Source: Leptobacterium_A meishanense (GTDB taxonomy: Bacteria; Bacteroidota; Bacteroidia; Flavobacteriales; Flavobacteriaceae). From it: 64,000 nt of DNA. A model generated the notes under the pieces. That model saw only the letters and a list, made by a program, of their open reading frames with translations. It did not search any database and was not told where the DNA came from. The stretch covers positions 124,001 through 188,000 of the forward strand of contig NZ_JBBEXE010000002.1 of the NCBI RefSeq assembly GCF_037645805.1. The letters are read 5' to 3'. A program made the position numbers and the translations under genes. Positions 51,228 through 60,190 of the stretch are shown here, piece by piece (positions within the stretch are counted from its first letter, which is position 1; each line of letters starts with the position of its first letter).

Positions 51228-52166
51228 ATGAATAATTTACTTGAAGCAAGTAATATTACAAAACGCTTTGGTAGCTTTACTGCGCTAGATGATGTTTCTA
51301 TAGCTATACCAAGAGGAAAGGTTTTTGGGCTTTTAGGGCCTAATGGAGCCGGGAAAACCACTTTAATACGTATCATTAATCAGATTACATATCCTGATGA
51401 GGGAACTGTATTGTTCAATGGTGAACCTCTGCAGCGAAAACATGTGGCCATGATTGGTTACCTTCCGGAAGAAAGAGGGCTGTATAAAAGTATGAAGGTA
51501 GGAGAGCAGGCGCTATATTTAGCACAGTTAAAAGGCCTAAGTAAACAGGAAGCTAAGAAACGACTTGATCATTGGTTCGATAAATTGCAAATTGGTGATT
51601 GGTGGGGGAAGAAAATACAGGAGCTATCGAAAGGGATGGCCCAGAAAATCCAATTCATAGTTACAGTTTTACACCAACCCAAACTACTTATTTTTGATGA
51701 GCCTTTCAGTGGTTTTGACCCTATCAATGCCAACTTGATCAAAAACGAAATCCTTCAATTAAAAGAAGAAGGAGCCACGGTTATTTTTTCAACACACCGA
51801 ATGGAATCGGTAGAAGAATTGTGTGATCATATTGCTTTGATAGACAAATCGAAAAAAATACTTGATGGTGAACTGACTGAAATAAAACGGCAATATAAAA
51901 ACAACACGTACGAAGTAGGGTTAGAAGTAACAAACAAGGTATCAGTAAAAGCTACACTAGCAGAGCGTTTCACTGTAGCAGATGCACATTTTAAAACTAT
52001 AGGCGACGAATTAAAACTCCGTATTCAACTATCTAACGGGGATACAGCCAATGATTTGCTAACCTATCTTACAAACCATGCATCCGTATCTCATTTTAGA
52101 GAGGTTATTCCAAATGCGAGCGATATTTTCATCCAAACCGTAAACAGCAATAAAAATTATGAGTAA
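51228..52166 (+). CDS. ABC exporter ATP-binding protein (NatA-like)
   Basis: The product has 312 residues. Walker A is GPNGAGKTTLIRI near residues 39-46. The signature is LSKGMAQKIQ, Walker B LLIFDEPFSG and the switch His in FSTHRMESVEE. The C-terminal extension of about 90 residues is typical of NatA/CcmA-like exporters. It pairs with the permease encoded next, overlapping it by 8 bp. Confidence 0.93.
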   Translation: MNNLLEASNITKRFGSFTALDDVSIAIPRGKVFGLLGPNGAGKTTLIRIINQITYPDEGTVLFNGEPLQRKHVAMIGYLPEERGLYKSMKVGEQALYLAQLKGLSKQEAKKRLDHWFDKLQIGDWWGKKIQELSKGMAQKIQFIVTVLHQPKLLIFDEPFSGFDPINANLIKNEILQLKEEGATVIFSTHRMESVEELCDHIALIDKSKKILDGELTEIKRQYKNNTYEVGLEVTNKVSVKATLAERFTVADAHFKTIGDELKLRIQLSNGDTANDLLTYLTNHASVSHFREVIPNASDIFIQTVNSNKNYE

Positions 52167-53496
52167 ACTTTCGTTAATTATTAAGCGCGAGTATCTGGCA
52201 AAAGTTCGCAATAAATCATTTATTGTGATGACGGTTTTGAGCCCATTGCTGATCGTTGGGATGATTGCCCTTGTTATCTTTCTAACGAAAATGAATAGTA
52301 ATGAAAAGAAAATAATTGCTGTTTTAAATGAGAGTACACTTTTTAATGGAATTTTTGAGACCAATGCCTCTCAGTCATATGTGTATTTGGATGGTTTAAA
52401 CCTTGAGCAAGCAAAAGACTCCGTGGTCTCTATAGGTTATTACGGATTATTACATATTCCCAAAGGAGAAACCATTGAAACCGTATCAGAGAGCATTTCT
52501 TTTTTTTCAAATAGCGCACCTTCCATCGGTGTACTGGGAAGTATGGAGAATGTTATTGAAAATAATATCCGGGAAGAAAAATTAAAAACATATGGTGTTA
52601 ATACTGAAGAAATAAATAATTTAGAAAAGCACTATGAAATAAAAATAGAAAGTTTTTCAGGAGAGATTAACTTAAAAGGTGTTAGTGAATTGAAAGCTTT
52701 TGTTGGAGGAGGGTTTGGCTACCTCATTATGATGTTTATTATTATTTACGGAGCCTTTGTAATGCGCAGTGTAATTGAGGAAAAAACCAGTCGTATTATA
52801 GAAGTCATTATATCCTCGGTGAAGCCTTTTCAATTAATGTTAGGAAAGATAATCGGGACTTCATTGGCCGGAATCACCCAATTTACCATTTGGATTATCT
52901 CGGCAGGGTTGTTGTTACTTATTCTTTTTTCTGTGATGGGAGTAGATACAGGGACGCTCAATACTACTGTAAATGCATCTCCAGAAGCTATGGAGACGAT
53001 AACACAAGTATCCGATTCACAAGAAAAATTTGAATTGTACGCAAAGGAGTTTTCTAAAATCCCATGGTTTACATTGTTTGCCTCTTTCATCGTTTACTTT
53101 ATACTTGGATACCTTATTTACAGTTCTATCTATGCGGCCATAGGAGCTGCTGTAGATAATGAAACGGACACACAACAGTTTATGTTTCCGGTTATTATGC
53201 CACTTATGTTGGCTATATACATAGGCTTTTTCTCGGTATTTGATAATCCGCATGGGCCCATAGCGGTCTCATTTTCTTTATTTCCGCTAACATCCCCTAT
53301 TGTGATGCTGATGCGACTTTCATCGGGAATTGGCTCTGATGGTGTTCCGTGGTGGCAGTTTATTACATCCATTTTATTACTAATGGGTACTTTTGTAGGG
53401 ATTGTTTGGTTTGCCTCTAAAATATACCGTGTAGGGATACTAATGTATGGTAAAAAACCTACCTACAAAGAACTCTATAAATGGTTAAAATATTAA
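52159..53496 (+). CDS. ABC exporter permease (NatB-like)
   Basis: The product has 445 residues. One N-terminal helix (about residues 22-44), a periplasmic region of about 150 residues, then five or six helices (from AFVGGGFGYLIMMFIIIYGA onward) give the ABC-2 permease type with the phrase VMRSVIEEKTSRIIEVIISS. It is likely to export sodium or a small compound with the upstream ATPase. It ends 3 bp before the MscS gene. Confidence 0.9.
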   Translation: MSKLSLIIKREYLAKVRNKSFIVMTVLSPLLIVGMIALVIFLTKMNSNEKKIIAVLNESTLFNGIFETNASQSYVYLDGLNLEQAKDSVVSIGYYGLLHIPKGETIETVSESISFFSNSAPSIGVLGSMENVIENNIREEKLKTYGVNTEEINNLEKHYEIKIESFSGEINLKGVSELKAFVGGGFGYLIMMFIIIYGAFVMRSVIEEKTSRIIEVIISSVKPFQLMLGKIIGTSLAGITQFTIWIISAGLLLLILFSVMGVDTGTLNTTVNASPEAMETITQVSDSQEKFELYAKEFSKIPWFTLFASFIVYFILGYLIYSSIYAAIGAAVDNETDTQQFMFPVIMPLMLAIYIGFFSVFDNPHGPIAVSFSLFPLTSPIVMLMRLSSGIGSDGVPWWQFITSILLLMGTFVGIVWFASKIYRVGILMYGKKPTYKELYKWLKY

Positions 53497-53499
53497 AAT

Positions 53500-54360
53500 A
53501 TGGAATTTTTACAAAACATATTAAATGAGATAAAAACCTTTTTATCACTTACTATTTATTCCAGTGAGGGGGGGATTTCTATAACTATAGGAACCCTTTT
53601 GTTAATTATTATAAGTTGTGTAATTGCTTTTTACACATTAAAGCTTATACGAAGACTTATCACCGCTAAATTGCCAATAGAGGACAAGAACAAGTTTGTT
53701 AGCATATTTAAGTTTGTCAATTATTTAGTTTATGTGATCATTGTGGTTATTGTTCTCAGTAGTTCAGGAGTTAACCTTACGGTATTGCTTACAGCTTCTG
53801 CAGCACTGTTTGTCGGTTTAGGGTTTGCCCTTCAATACCTTTTTCAGGATATCATTTCAGGGGTACTTATCATTTTGGATCAATCACTACATGTAGGTGA
53901 TATTATTGAAGTAGAAGATAAAATAGGGAAGGTCATAGACATTAAATTACGCACTACAAGAGCCATAACACGTGATGATAAGATAATTATAATTCCTAAT
54001 CATAAATTTTTAACAGACAGCATTTATAATTATACGCAGAACCATCGGATGACGCGTGAATCAGTCAAAGTGGGGGTTGCTTATGGGAGTAATGTAGAAT
54101 TGGTACAGAAATTGCTTTTAGAATCTGTAGCTAATCAGCGTGGGGTTTTAAAAAGCCCGAAGCCGATAGTTTTATTTGAAGATTTTGGTGATTCAGCCTT
54201 GCTTTTCGGGTTGTATTTCTATACAAATGATAGTTTTACAGACCCCAAAATAAAAAGCGATATCCGTTTTACCATTGACAAGAAATTTAGGGAACACCAA
54301 GTTACCATTCCGTTCCCACAACGCGATGTACATATATATTCGCAAGAAAAAACACCATAA
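53500..54360 (+). CDS. small-conductance mechanosensitive channel (MscS-like)
   Basis: The product has 286 residues, the size of the short MscS class. Three N-terminal helices end in the pore helix region ASAALFVGLGFALQYLFQD, then the beta domain (LIILDQSLHVGDIIEVEDKI) and the alpha/beta C-terminus. It opens to release solutes on hypo-osmotic shock. It lies 3 bp after the ABC permease and 3 bp before a response regulator, so the operon joins transport, osmotic release and control. Confidence 0.92.
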   Translation: MEFLQNILNEIKTFLSLTIYSSEGGISITIGTLLLIIISCVIAFYTLKLIRRLITAKLPIEDKNKFVSIFKFVNYLVYVIIVVIVLSSSGVNLTVLLTASAALFVGLGFALQYLFQDIISGVLIILDQSLHVGDIIEVEDKIGKVIDIKLRTTRAITRDDKIIIIPNHKFLTDSIYNYTQNHRMTRESVKVGVAYGSNVELVQKLLLESVANQRGVLKSPKPIVLFEDFGDSALLFGLYFYTNDSFTDPKIKSDIRFTIDKKFREHQVTIPFPQRDVHIYSQEKTP

Positions 54361-54363
54361 AAT

Positions 54364-55530
54364 ATGTCCAAGATACTCCTTATAGAAGACGAAGCCGCCA
54401 TACGCCGGGTATTGGTAAAAATATTATCTGAAGAGAGTGAAATGTATGAAGTTGATGAGGCTGCTGATGGCGTAGAAGGAATTGAGAAGATAAAAAAAGA
54501 AGAGTATGACCTAGTACTTTGCGACATCAAAATGCCTAAAATGGATGGTGTTGAGGTATTGGAAAATGCAAAAAAAATAAAGCCGGAAATTCCATTTGTC
54601 ATGATCTCTGGTCATGGTGACCTGGATACTGCGGTAAACACTATGCGGTTGGGTGCGTTTGACTACATTTCAAAACCCCCTGATTTAAATCGGTTACTCA
54701 ACACAGTACGGAATGCATTGGATCGAAAGAAGTTGGTTGTAGAGAATAAAGAGTTAAAGAAAAAAGTAAGCAAAGGGTATGAGATGATCGGTGATAGCAA
54801 GGGTATTACCAACATAAAAGATATCATTGAAAAAGTAGCCCCGACTGATGCCCGGGTACTTATTACAGGGCCTAATGGTACCGGAAAAGAGTTGGTAGCC
54901 CATTGGGTACACCAAAAAAGCGAACGTGCTAAAGGGCCGATGATAGAAGTGAATTGTGCTGCAATCCCCTCTGAGTTGATAGAAAGTGAGTTGTTTGGAC
55001 ATATAAAAGGAGCATTTACTTCTGCAGTAAAGGACCGGGCAGGTAAGTTTGAAACAGCTAATGGAGGCACTATTTTTTTAGATGAGGTAGGTGATATGAG
55101 CCTTTCTGCACAAGCAAAAGTATTGCGTGCATTGCAAGAGAACAAAATTTCGCGTGTGGGAAGCGATAAAGATATCAAAGTAGACGTACGGGTCATTGCA
55201 GCAACGAATAAAGATTTAAAGAAAGAAATAGAAGAAGGGAAGTTCAGGGAAGATTTGTACCACCGTTTAGCAGTTATTCTTATAGAAGTCCCTGCGTTGA
55301 ATGATAGGCGTGACGATATTCCCTTATTGATAACTCATTTTACTAAAAAGATTGCTGAAGAACAAGGTAGTGCTGTAAAAACATTTACTGATAAAGCAAT
55401 TAAACTATTGCAAGCGTATGATTGGACAGGAAATATCCGTGAATTGCGGAATGTGATAGAACGTCTTATTATCTTAGGAGGAGAAGAAGTTACGGAAGAA
55501 GACGTGAAATTATTTGTGGGGAAAGGATAG
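54364..55530 (+). CDS. NtrC-like response regulator without DNA-binding domain
   Basis: The product has 388 residues. The receiver has phospho-Asp54 (LVLCDIKMPKM). The AAA+ domain has Walker A GPNGTGKE (169-176) and the sigma54 loop as GAFTSA (216-221), where most family members have GAFTGA. The protein ends with ERLIILGGEEVTEEDVKLFV, and no Fis-type helix-turn-helix follows. It may therefore act without DNA binding or through a partner. No cognate kinase is adjacent. A similar form is remembered in other Flavobacteriia. Confidence 0.9.
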   Translation: MSKILLIEDEAAIRRVLVKILSEESEMYEVDEAADGVEGIEKIKKEEYDLVLCDIKMPKMDGVEVLENAKKIKPEIPFVMISGHGDLDTAVNTMRLGAFDYISKPPDLNRLLNTVRNALDRKKLVVENKELKKKVSKGYEMIGDSKGITNIKDIIEKVAPTDARVLITGPNGTGKELVAHWVHQKSERAKGPMIEVNCAAIPSELIESELFGHIKGAFTSAVKDRAGKFETANGGTIFLDEVGDMSLSAQAKVLRALQENKISRVGSDKDIKVDVRVIAATNKDLKKEIEEGKFREDLYHRLAVILIEVPALNDRRDDIPLLITHFTKKIAEEQGSAVKTFTDKAIKLLQAYDWTGNIRELRNVIERLIILGGEEVTEEDVKLFVGKG

Positions 55531-55533
55531 ACA

Positions 55534-56013
55534 TCAATTTGATGTGTATTTATCTATTATTTTTTGTAGTTCGCTTTGTTTTTGAGTCCCTATTAAAAAC
55601 TTTTTTCCATTTTTTAATTCGATAGCGATCCCTTTATTTCCTTTAATATTATAGATTGTTCCATGTTTACTGCCTATTCGAATTCCATATCCTACAAAAC
55701 CGTATTTAACAATTTTAGCATTTTTAATATCAGTCCAATAGATTCTTTTTTTAACCATTGGATAAAAGTTTATAGTTATTTCTTTTCGATTGATCTCAGT
55801 TTTCAGGTGCACTAATTTAAAAAATGCAAGAAAACCAAAAACAGCTATTGAGAATAGTATTAATCCTGTGTCTGACATAGGGTTATTCCCGAAAGGCTCA
55901 TTTAATATTAACTGCTTATACAATCCTACTATTGGAATTATTCCAATGGCACTTAGTAGTATCTGTAACCACCATTGTGTAAATCGCTGAGTTTCCTTGA
56001 ATTCAGGTTTCAT
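55534..56013 (-). CDS. small membrane protein with PH-like C-terminus
   Basis: The product has 159 residues. Two hydrophobic helices (about residues 15-33 and 48-66) are followed by a soluble strand-rich part with TEINRKEITINFYPMVKKRI, GFVGYGIRIG and GIAIELKNGKKFLIGT. This is the layout of small bacterial PH-domain membrane proteins. It converges with the response regulator gene, 3 bp apart at the stops. The function is unknown. Confidence 0.7.
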   Translation of the reverse strand: MKPEFKETQRFTQWWLQILLSAIGIIPIVGLYKQLILNEPFGNNPMSDTGLILFSIAVFGFLAFFKLVHLKTEINRKEITINFYPMVKKRIYWTDIKNAKIVKYGFVGYGIRIGSKHGTIYNIKGNKGIAIELKNGKKFLIGTQKQSELQKIIDKYTSN

Positions 56014-56083
56014 TTATATAAAAAAACTGTTTTTTATAACAGATTAATAATAAAAAATGAAAGCTAAAAATAGAAAAAACAAA

Positions 56084-56842
56084 TTAATTATCCCTATTAA
56101 GAACTTTGTATTCTTCATAGCAATCACTGATAGCATCTAATATTTGCAGATCATTCGCTGTATTGATAAAATCTTTTGAATAATTGCAGTTTCGGAGAAT
56201 CTCTTCAATTTCGTCTGTTTCTACCTGAATTAGTGCGGCCAATGTTTCTCTATCGAATTTTGCAGCTAAGAGGTTGCGGATTTCATCATCACTTTTCATT
56301 TTTCGCAACTTTCGCAACTGTTTATGTTTTTTACTAAAGATTTTGAAAAGTGTGGTTGCTGGGTCAAAAATAGCACCTAAAACTTTTGATACGGTTCCTG
56401 GGGTGCCCCGTGCTTCATAGCCTTTTGGTAATCCGGAAATACTGTAACGATAGGCAGTGTTTATAGGAATATTTCTGGCATCTATTTCAAGGTATCCGGT
56501 AAGTTGATAAGGTTGTATTACAACTTCCTCAAGCGCATAGGCCAATTCGGTCAAGCCAATTTTAGTACCATCAAACTTTAACATATCATTGGTTACACGG
56601 ACTTTAATGGGTTTAAAACCGATGAAAGAAAAATAGAGGGTGTCATTTACTGTTGCAGAGATTCTGAATTTTCCCTCTTCATTAGTGATGGTGCCAATTA
56701 CCTGGTTAAGGTTAATGACATGGACGTTGTCCATAGGAAGGTCATTTTCAGCATTTACAACAACACCGTTTACTTTGTCAATTTCTTGTGAAAAGGTAAG
56801 TAAACTGACAAGGCTGAATATTAAAAGAAATCCCTTTTTCAT
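56084..56842 (-). CDS. secreted carboxypeptidase-regulatory-like protein
   Basis: The product has 252 residues with a signal peptide (MKKGFLLIFSLVSLLTFSQE). The mature N-terminus is a carboxypeptidase-D regulatory-like domain: VNGVVVNAENDLPMDNVHVI, then NDTLYFSFIGFKPIKVRV. The C-terminal half is helical and charged (KHKQLRKLRKMKSDDEIRNL). Such domains often sit in surface proteins or before TonB barrels; here it is a stand-alone protein. The role is unknown. Confidence 0.8.
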   Translation of the reverse strand: MKKGFLLIFSLVSLLTFSQEIDKVNGVVVNAENDLPMDNVHVINLNQVIGTITNEEGKFRISATVNDTLYFSFIGFKPIKVRVTNDMLKFDGTKIGLTELAYALEEVVIQPYQLTGYLEIDARNIPINTAYRYSISGLPKGYEARGTPGTVSKVLGAIFDPATTLFKIFSKKHKQLRKLRKMKSDDEIRNLLAAKFDRETLAALIQVETDEIEEILRNCNYSKDFINTANDLQILDAISDCYEEYKVLNRDN

Positions 56843-56928
56843 GGCACAATTTAGCTGTTAAAAATACTAAACAAAACGAAGAAAATAGGATTGCTACTGT
56901 TTTTTATACTAAAATTAACAAGAAGCGA

Positions 56929-58674
56929 TTAGTATTTTCGCTTACCTTGTTTTTTTCTAGAATTCGATTTTTTACCTTTTTTAGAGGATGAATTTTTAAA
57001 AAACCCACTTTCTGAGGAAAAAGAGTGCCGTCCTTTTTTAGAGTGTCCGGATCTTTTTCTGCCACCACCTCTTCCAATAGGCTTATTGGAAAGTTCTACA
57101 TTTATGAAACGGCCCTCTAATTTAAAATCTTTAAACATGGCCAAGATAGCATCCGTATGCTGAGCATCTGTATTAAAGAATGAAAAGCTTTCTTTTACAT
57201 CTACTTTGAAGATATCGTCACGGTCTAATTCCATAACTGTTTTTAAAAAGTCTTTTAATGACTTCCAATCATATCCGTCTTTTTCACCAACATTAATAAA
57301 ATAGCGTGATTCATTGCTGTAAGTAGCTTCTGGATCCCTGCCTTTTGTGTCAGTAATATTTAAATCACGGGCCTTTTTATAATAATTAAAAAACCGGCTA
57401 AACTCAACAGTTACCATTTTTTTAATAAGTTCCTCTCTGTCAATCCCTTTTAAGACATCATTTATAGCAGGCAGGTAGTTGCTAATTTCTTCATGTACTT
57501 CCGTATTTTTTATTTTACTTACCAAGTGATAGAGCTGAATTTCACATATTTCCATTCCCGTAGGGATGGTTTTGGCTATAAATGGTTTTTTTATTATGCG
57601 TTCAATAGTTTTTATCTTCCGTAGTTCACTTTTAGCAATAATCACCATAGAAATACCCGATTTCCCTGCTCTTCCGGTTCTTCCACTCCGGTGTGTGTAG
57701 GTTTCGATCTCATCAGGAAGTTGGTAGTTGATTACGTGAGTGATGTCATCTACATCAATACCTCTTGCTGCAACGTCGGTTGCCACAAGCATTTGTATTT
57801 GCCGGGAGCGGAATGATTTCATGACAATATCGCGCTGATGCTGACTTAAATCACCATGAAGTGCAGCAGCATTGTAACCGTCTTCAATCAGTTTTTCAGC
57901 AACATTTTGTGTATCGCGTTTGGTGCGGCAAAAAATAACAGAAAAAATATCTGGATTGGCATCTGCTAATCGTTTGAGCGCTAAATAACGTTCTCTACCA
58001 TTTACAAGATAATATTCATGTTGTACTGTGTCAGAACCTGAATTTTTTGTCCCAACGGTTATCTCTACAGGGTTTTTCATGAACTTTTTGGCAATGGTAG
58101 CTACCTCTTTAGGCATTGTAGCAGAAAAAAGCCAAGTATTTTTTGTAGAAGGTGTATGGGAGAGGATTGCAGTAATGTCTTCATAAAAACCCATGTTGAG
58201 CATTTCATCAGCTTCATCAAGGATACAATATTGGATTTTGGTAATGTCAACCATTTTTCGGTTGATCATATCTTGCATTCTGCCCGGAGTGGCCACAACA
58301 ATTTGTGCTCCTTTTCTAATGGTCCTGGCTTGCTCAGAAATACTAGCACCACCATAAATAGCTGCTACATGCAATCCGTTTACATATTTAGAATAATTCT
58401 TTAATTCAGCAGTTATTTGCAAGCATAATTCTCGCGTAGGGGAGAGGATAAGCCCTTGCGTAGTACGATCGTCGGCATTTATTTTTTGGATGAGGGGAAA
58501 CCCAAAAGCGGCTGTTTTTCCAGTACCTGTTTGTGCTAGTGAGACAATGTCGGTCTCCTCATGAAGTAATACGGGAATTGTTTTTTCCTGTACTTCTGAA
58601 GGTGTTTCAAATTTCATGTCATGCACAGCTTTTAGCAGCTGATCGTTCAATCCCAGTTCTTCAAATTTGTTCAT
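56929..58674 (-). CDS. DEAD-box RNA helicase with DbpA-like C-terminus
   Basis: The product has 581 residues. Helicase motifs are AQTGTGKTAA (Walker A), LDEADEML, FSATMP, and the C-terminal HRSGRTGRAG. Residues 480-555 look like a DbpA RNA-binding domain (YFINVGEKDGYDWKSLKDFL, then GRFINVELSNKPIGR). The tail is rich in Lys, Arg, Ser and Gly. It probably helps ribosome assembly or RNA decay, perhaps in the cold. Confidence 0.95.
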   Translation of the reverse strand: MNKFEELGLNDQLLKAVHDMKFETPSEVQEKTIPVLLHEETDIVSLAQTGTGKTAAFGFPLIQKINADDRTTQGLILSPTRELCLQITAELKNYSKYVNGLHVAAIYGGASISEQARTIRKGAQIVVATPGRMQDMINRKMVDITKIQYCILDEADEMLNMGFYEDITAILSHTPSTKNTWLFSATMPKEVATIAKKFMKNPVEITVGTKNSGSDTVQHEYYLVNGRERYLALKRLADANPDIFSVIFCRTKRDTQNVAEKLIEDGYNAAALHGDLSQHQRDIVMKSFRSRQIQMLVATDVAARGIDVDDITHVINYQLPDEIETYTHRSGRTGRAGKSGISMVIIAKSELRKIKTIERIIKKPFIAKTIPTGMEICEIQLYHLVSKIKNTEVHEEISNYLPAINDVLKGIDREELIKKMVTVEFSRFFNYYKKARDLNITDTKGRDPEATYSNESRYFINVGEKDGYDWKSLKDFLKTVMELDRDDIFKVDVKESFSFFNTDAQHTDAILAMFKDFKLEGRFINVELSNKPIGRGGGRKRSGHSKKGRHSFSSESGFFKNSSSKKGKKSNSRKKQGKRKY

Positions 58675-58773
58675 ATTATAAAAATAAGCGGCAAAGGTAG
58701 TGTTAATAAATGGATAAAGCGTGATTCTGCTTTATGAATTGTCTTAAATAGTAACTGAAAATCAAAAAGTTAC

Positions 58774-59343
58774 TCATTTTAAATAATCAATAAGTTGGTG
58801 CATGGCTTGGGCCCGGTGGCTGATTTTATTTTTAGCAGTTAATGGTAATTCGGCAAATGTTTGGTCATGCCCTTCGGGGATAAAGACAGGATCATACCCA
58901 AAACCGCCATTTCCCTTTTTCTCATGAGCAATTTGTCCGTTGACAATTCCCTGAAACATGATCTTTTCATTTCCTAAATTAAGTGCAATAACCGTTTTAA
59001 AACGTGCTTTTCGGTTTATATCTTCTTTTAATTCTTGAAGTAGTTTTTGGATATTGGCCTCACTATTTTTGTTTGCTCCGGCATATCTTGCAGAATGAAC
59101 CCCCGGAGCACCTCCTAGTGCTTCTACTTCCAATCCGGTATCATCAGCGAAGCAGTTAAGATTGTAATTTTCCTGAATAAAATTAGCCTTTAGAATTGCA
59201 TTTTCCTCAATAGTCTGGCCTGTTTCAGGGATATCTTTTGTACAATGGATGTCCTCTAAGCTTAATAGGTTGATATAGCTAGGCAATAGTGCTTTTACTT
59301 CTATAAATTTGTTTTTATTGTGGGTGGCGAAGACGAGTTGCAT
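58774..59343 (-). CDS. rdgB: non-canonical purine NTP pyrophosphatase
   Basis: The product has 189 residues, the RdgB/HAM1 length. The N-terminus MQLVFATHNKNKFIEVKALL is diagnostic, with ADDTGLEVEALGGAPGVHSA, the GNGGFGYDPVFIPEG loop and NKISHRAQAMHQL at the end. It cleans dITP and XTP from the nucleotide pool. Confidence 0.95.
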   Translation of the reverse strand: MQLVFATHNKNKFIEVKALLPSYINLLSLEDIHCTKDIPETGQTIEENAILKANFIQENYNLNCFADDTGLEVEALGGAPGVHSARYAGANKNSEANIQKLLQELKEDINRKARFKTVIALNLGNEKIMFQGIVNGQIAHEKKGNGGFGYDPVFIPEGHDQTFAELPLTAKNKISHRAQAMHQLIDYLK

Positions 59344-59407
59344 AATTGCGACAAAACTATCTCTATTTTAGATAATCTTGAGAGGTTTGATTTATATAAG
59401 AAAGTAT

Positions 59408-60187
59408 TTACAGGCTAGTAAACAATTCTTCCATTTTTATTTTTTCTTCATCAGCCAGCGTAGGATCTACCAAAATACGACCACTATGCTCGTCGGTAAT
59501 GATTTTTTTGCGAGCGGCAATTTCCATCTGAACTTGTGGTGGGATGGTAAAGAACGACCCACCGGAAGCTCCACGTTCTACAGGAACAATAGCCAAGCCA
59601 TTTTTTACATTTTGGCGAATACGTTTATAGGCACTTACAAGCCTTTCTTCGATAAGGTTTTCGTATTCAGAAGACTTTTTAAGGAGTGCTGCTTCTTCTT
59701 TCTCTGTTTCAGCCATAATGGCATTCAACTCATCTTTTTTGTGTTTTAGGTGCGTCTCACGCTCCTCGAGGCGTTCTTTGGTTTGGGTAATTACCTCTTT
59801 CTTTTGTTCTATTTGTGCTTTATATTCTTTTATGTTTTTCTCGGCAAGTTGTATTTCCAATTCCTGGTATTCAATCTCTTTGCTCAATGAGTTAAATTCT
59901 CTGTTGTTCCGGACATTTTTTTGTTGTTCACTGTATTTTTTGATCAGTGTTTTGGCTTCTTCAATAAGGTTTTTCTTATTAGAGATCTCATAGCTAAGGC
60001 TTTCGGACTCATCTACCAGTTTCTCTAAGCGTGTTTTTAACCCTTCTACCTCATCTTCCAGGTCTTCCACTTCTAAGGGTAATTCCCCTCGTACATTTCG
60101 GATCTCATCTATTCGGGAGTCGATCAACTGAAGATCATACAATGCTCTTAGCTTTTCTTCAACGGTAGCTTCTGTTTTCTTTGCCAT
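59408..60187 (-). CDS. zinc-ribbon-family (DUF164) protein, cysteines lost
   Basis: The product has 259 residues. A long coiled coil fills residues 10-190. The C-terminal ribbon region keeps the family text FFTIPPQVQMEI but has Ser at 208 and 211, Asp at 232 and Ser at 235 where family members carry zinc-binding Cys. The domain therefore cannot bind zinc in the usual way. The gene lies 3 bp after nif3, its usual partner in many genomes. A similar loss is remembered in other Flavobacteriia. Confidence 0.85.
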   Translation of the reverse strand: MAKKTEATVEEKLRALYDLQLIDSRIDEIRNVRGELPLEVEDLEDEVEGLKTRLEKLVDESESLSYEISNKKNLIEEAKTLIKKYSEQQKNVRNNREFNSLSKEIEYQELEIQLAEKNIKEYKAQIEQKKEVITQTKERLEERETHLKHKKDELNAIMAETEKEEAALLKKSSEYENLIEERLVSAYKRIRQNVKNGLAIVPVERGASGGSFFTIPPQVQMEIAARKKIITDEHSGRILVDPTLADEEKIKMEELFTSL

Positions 60188-60190
60188 AGA

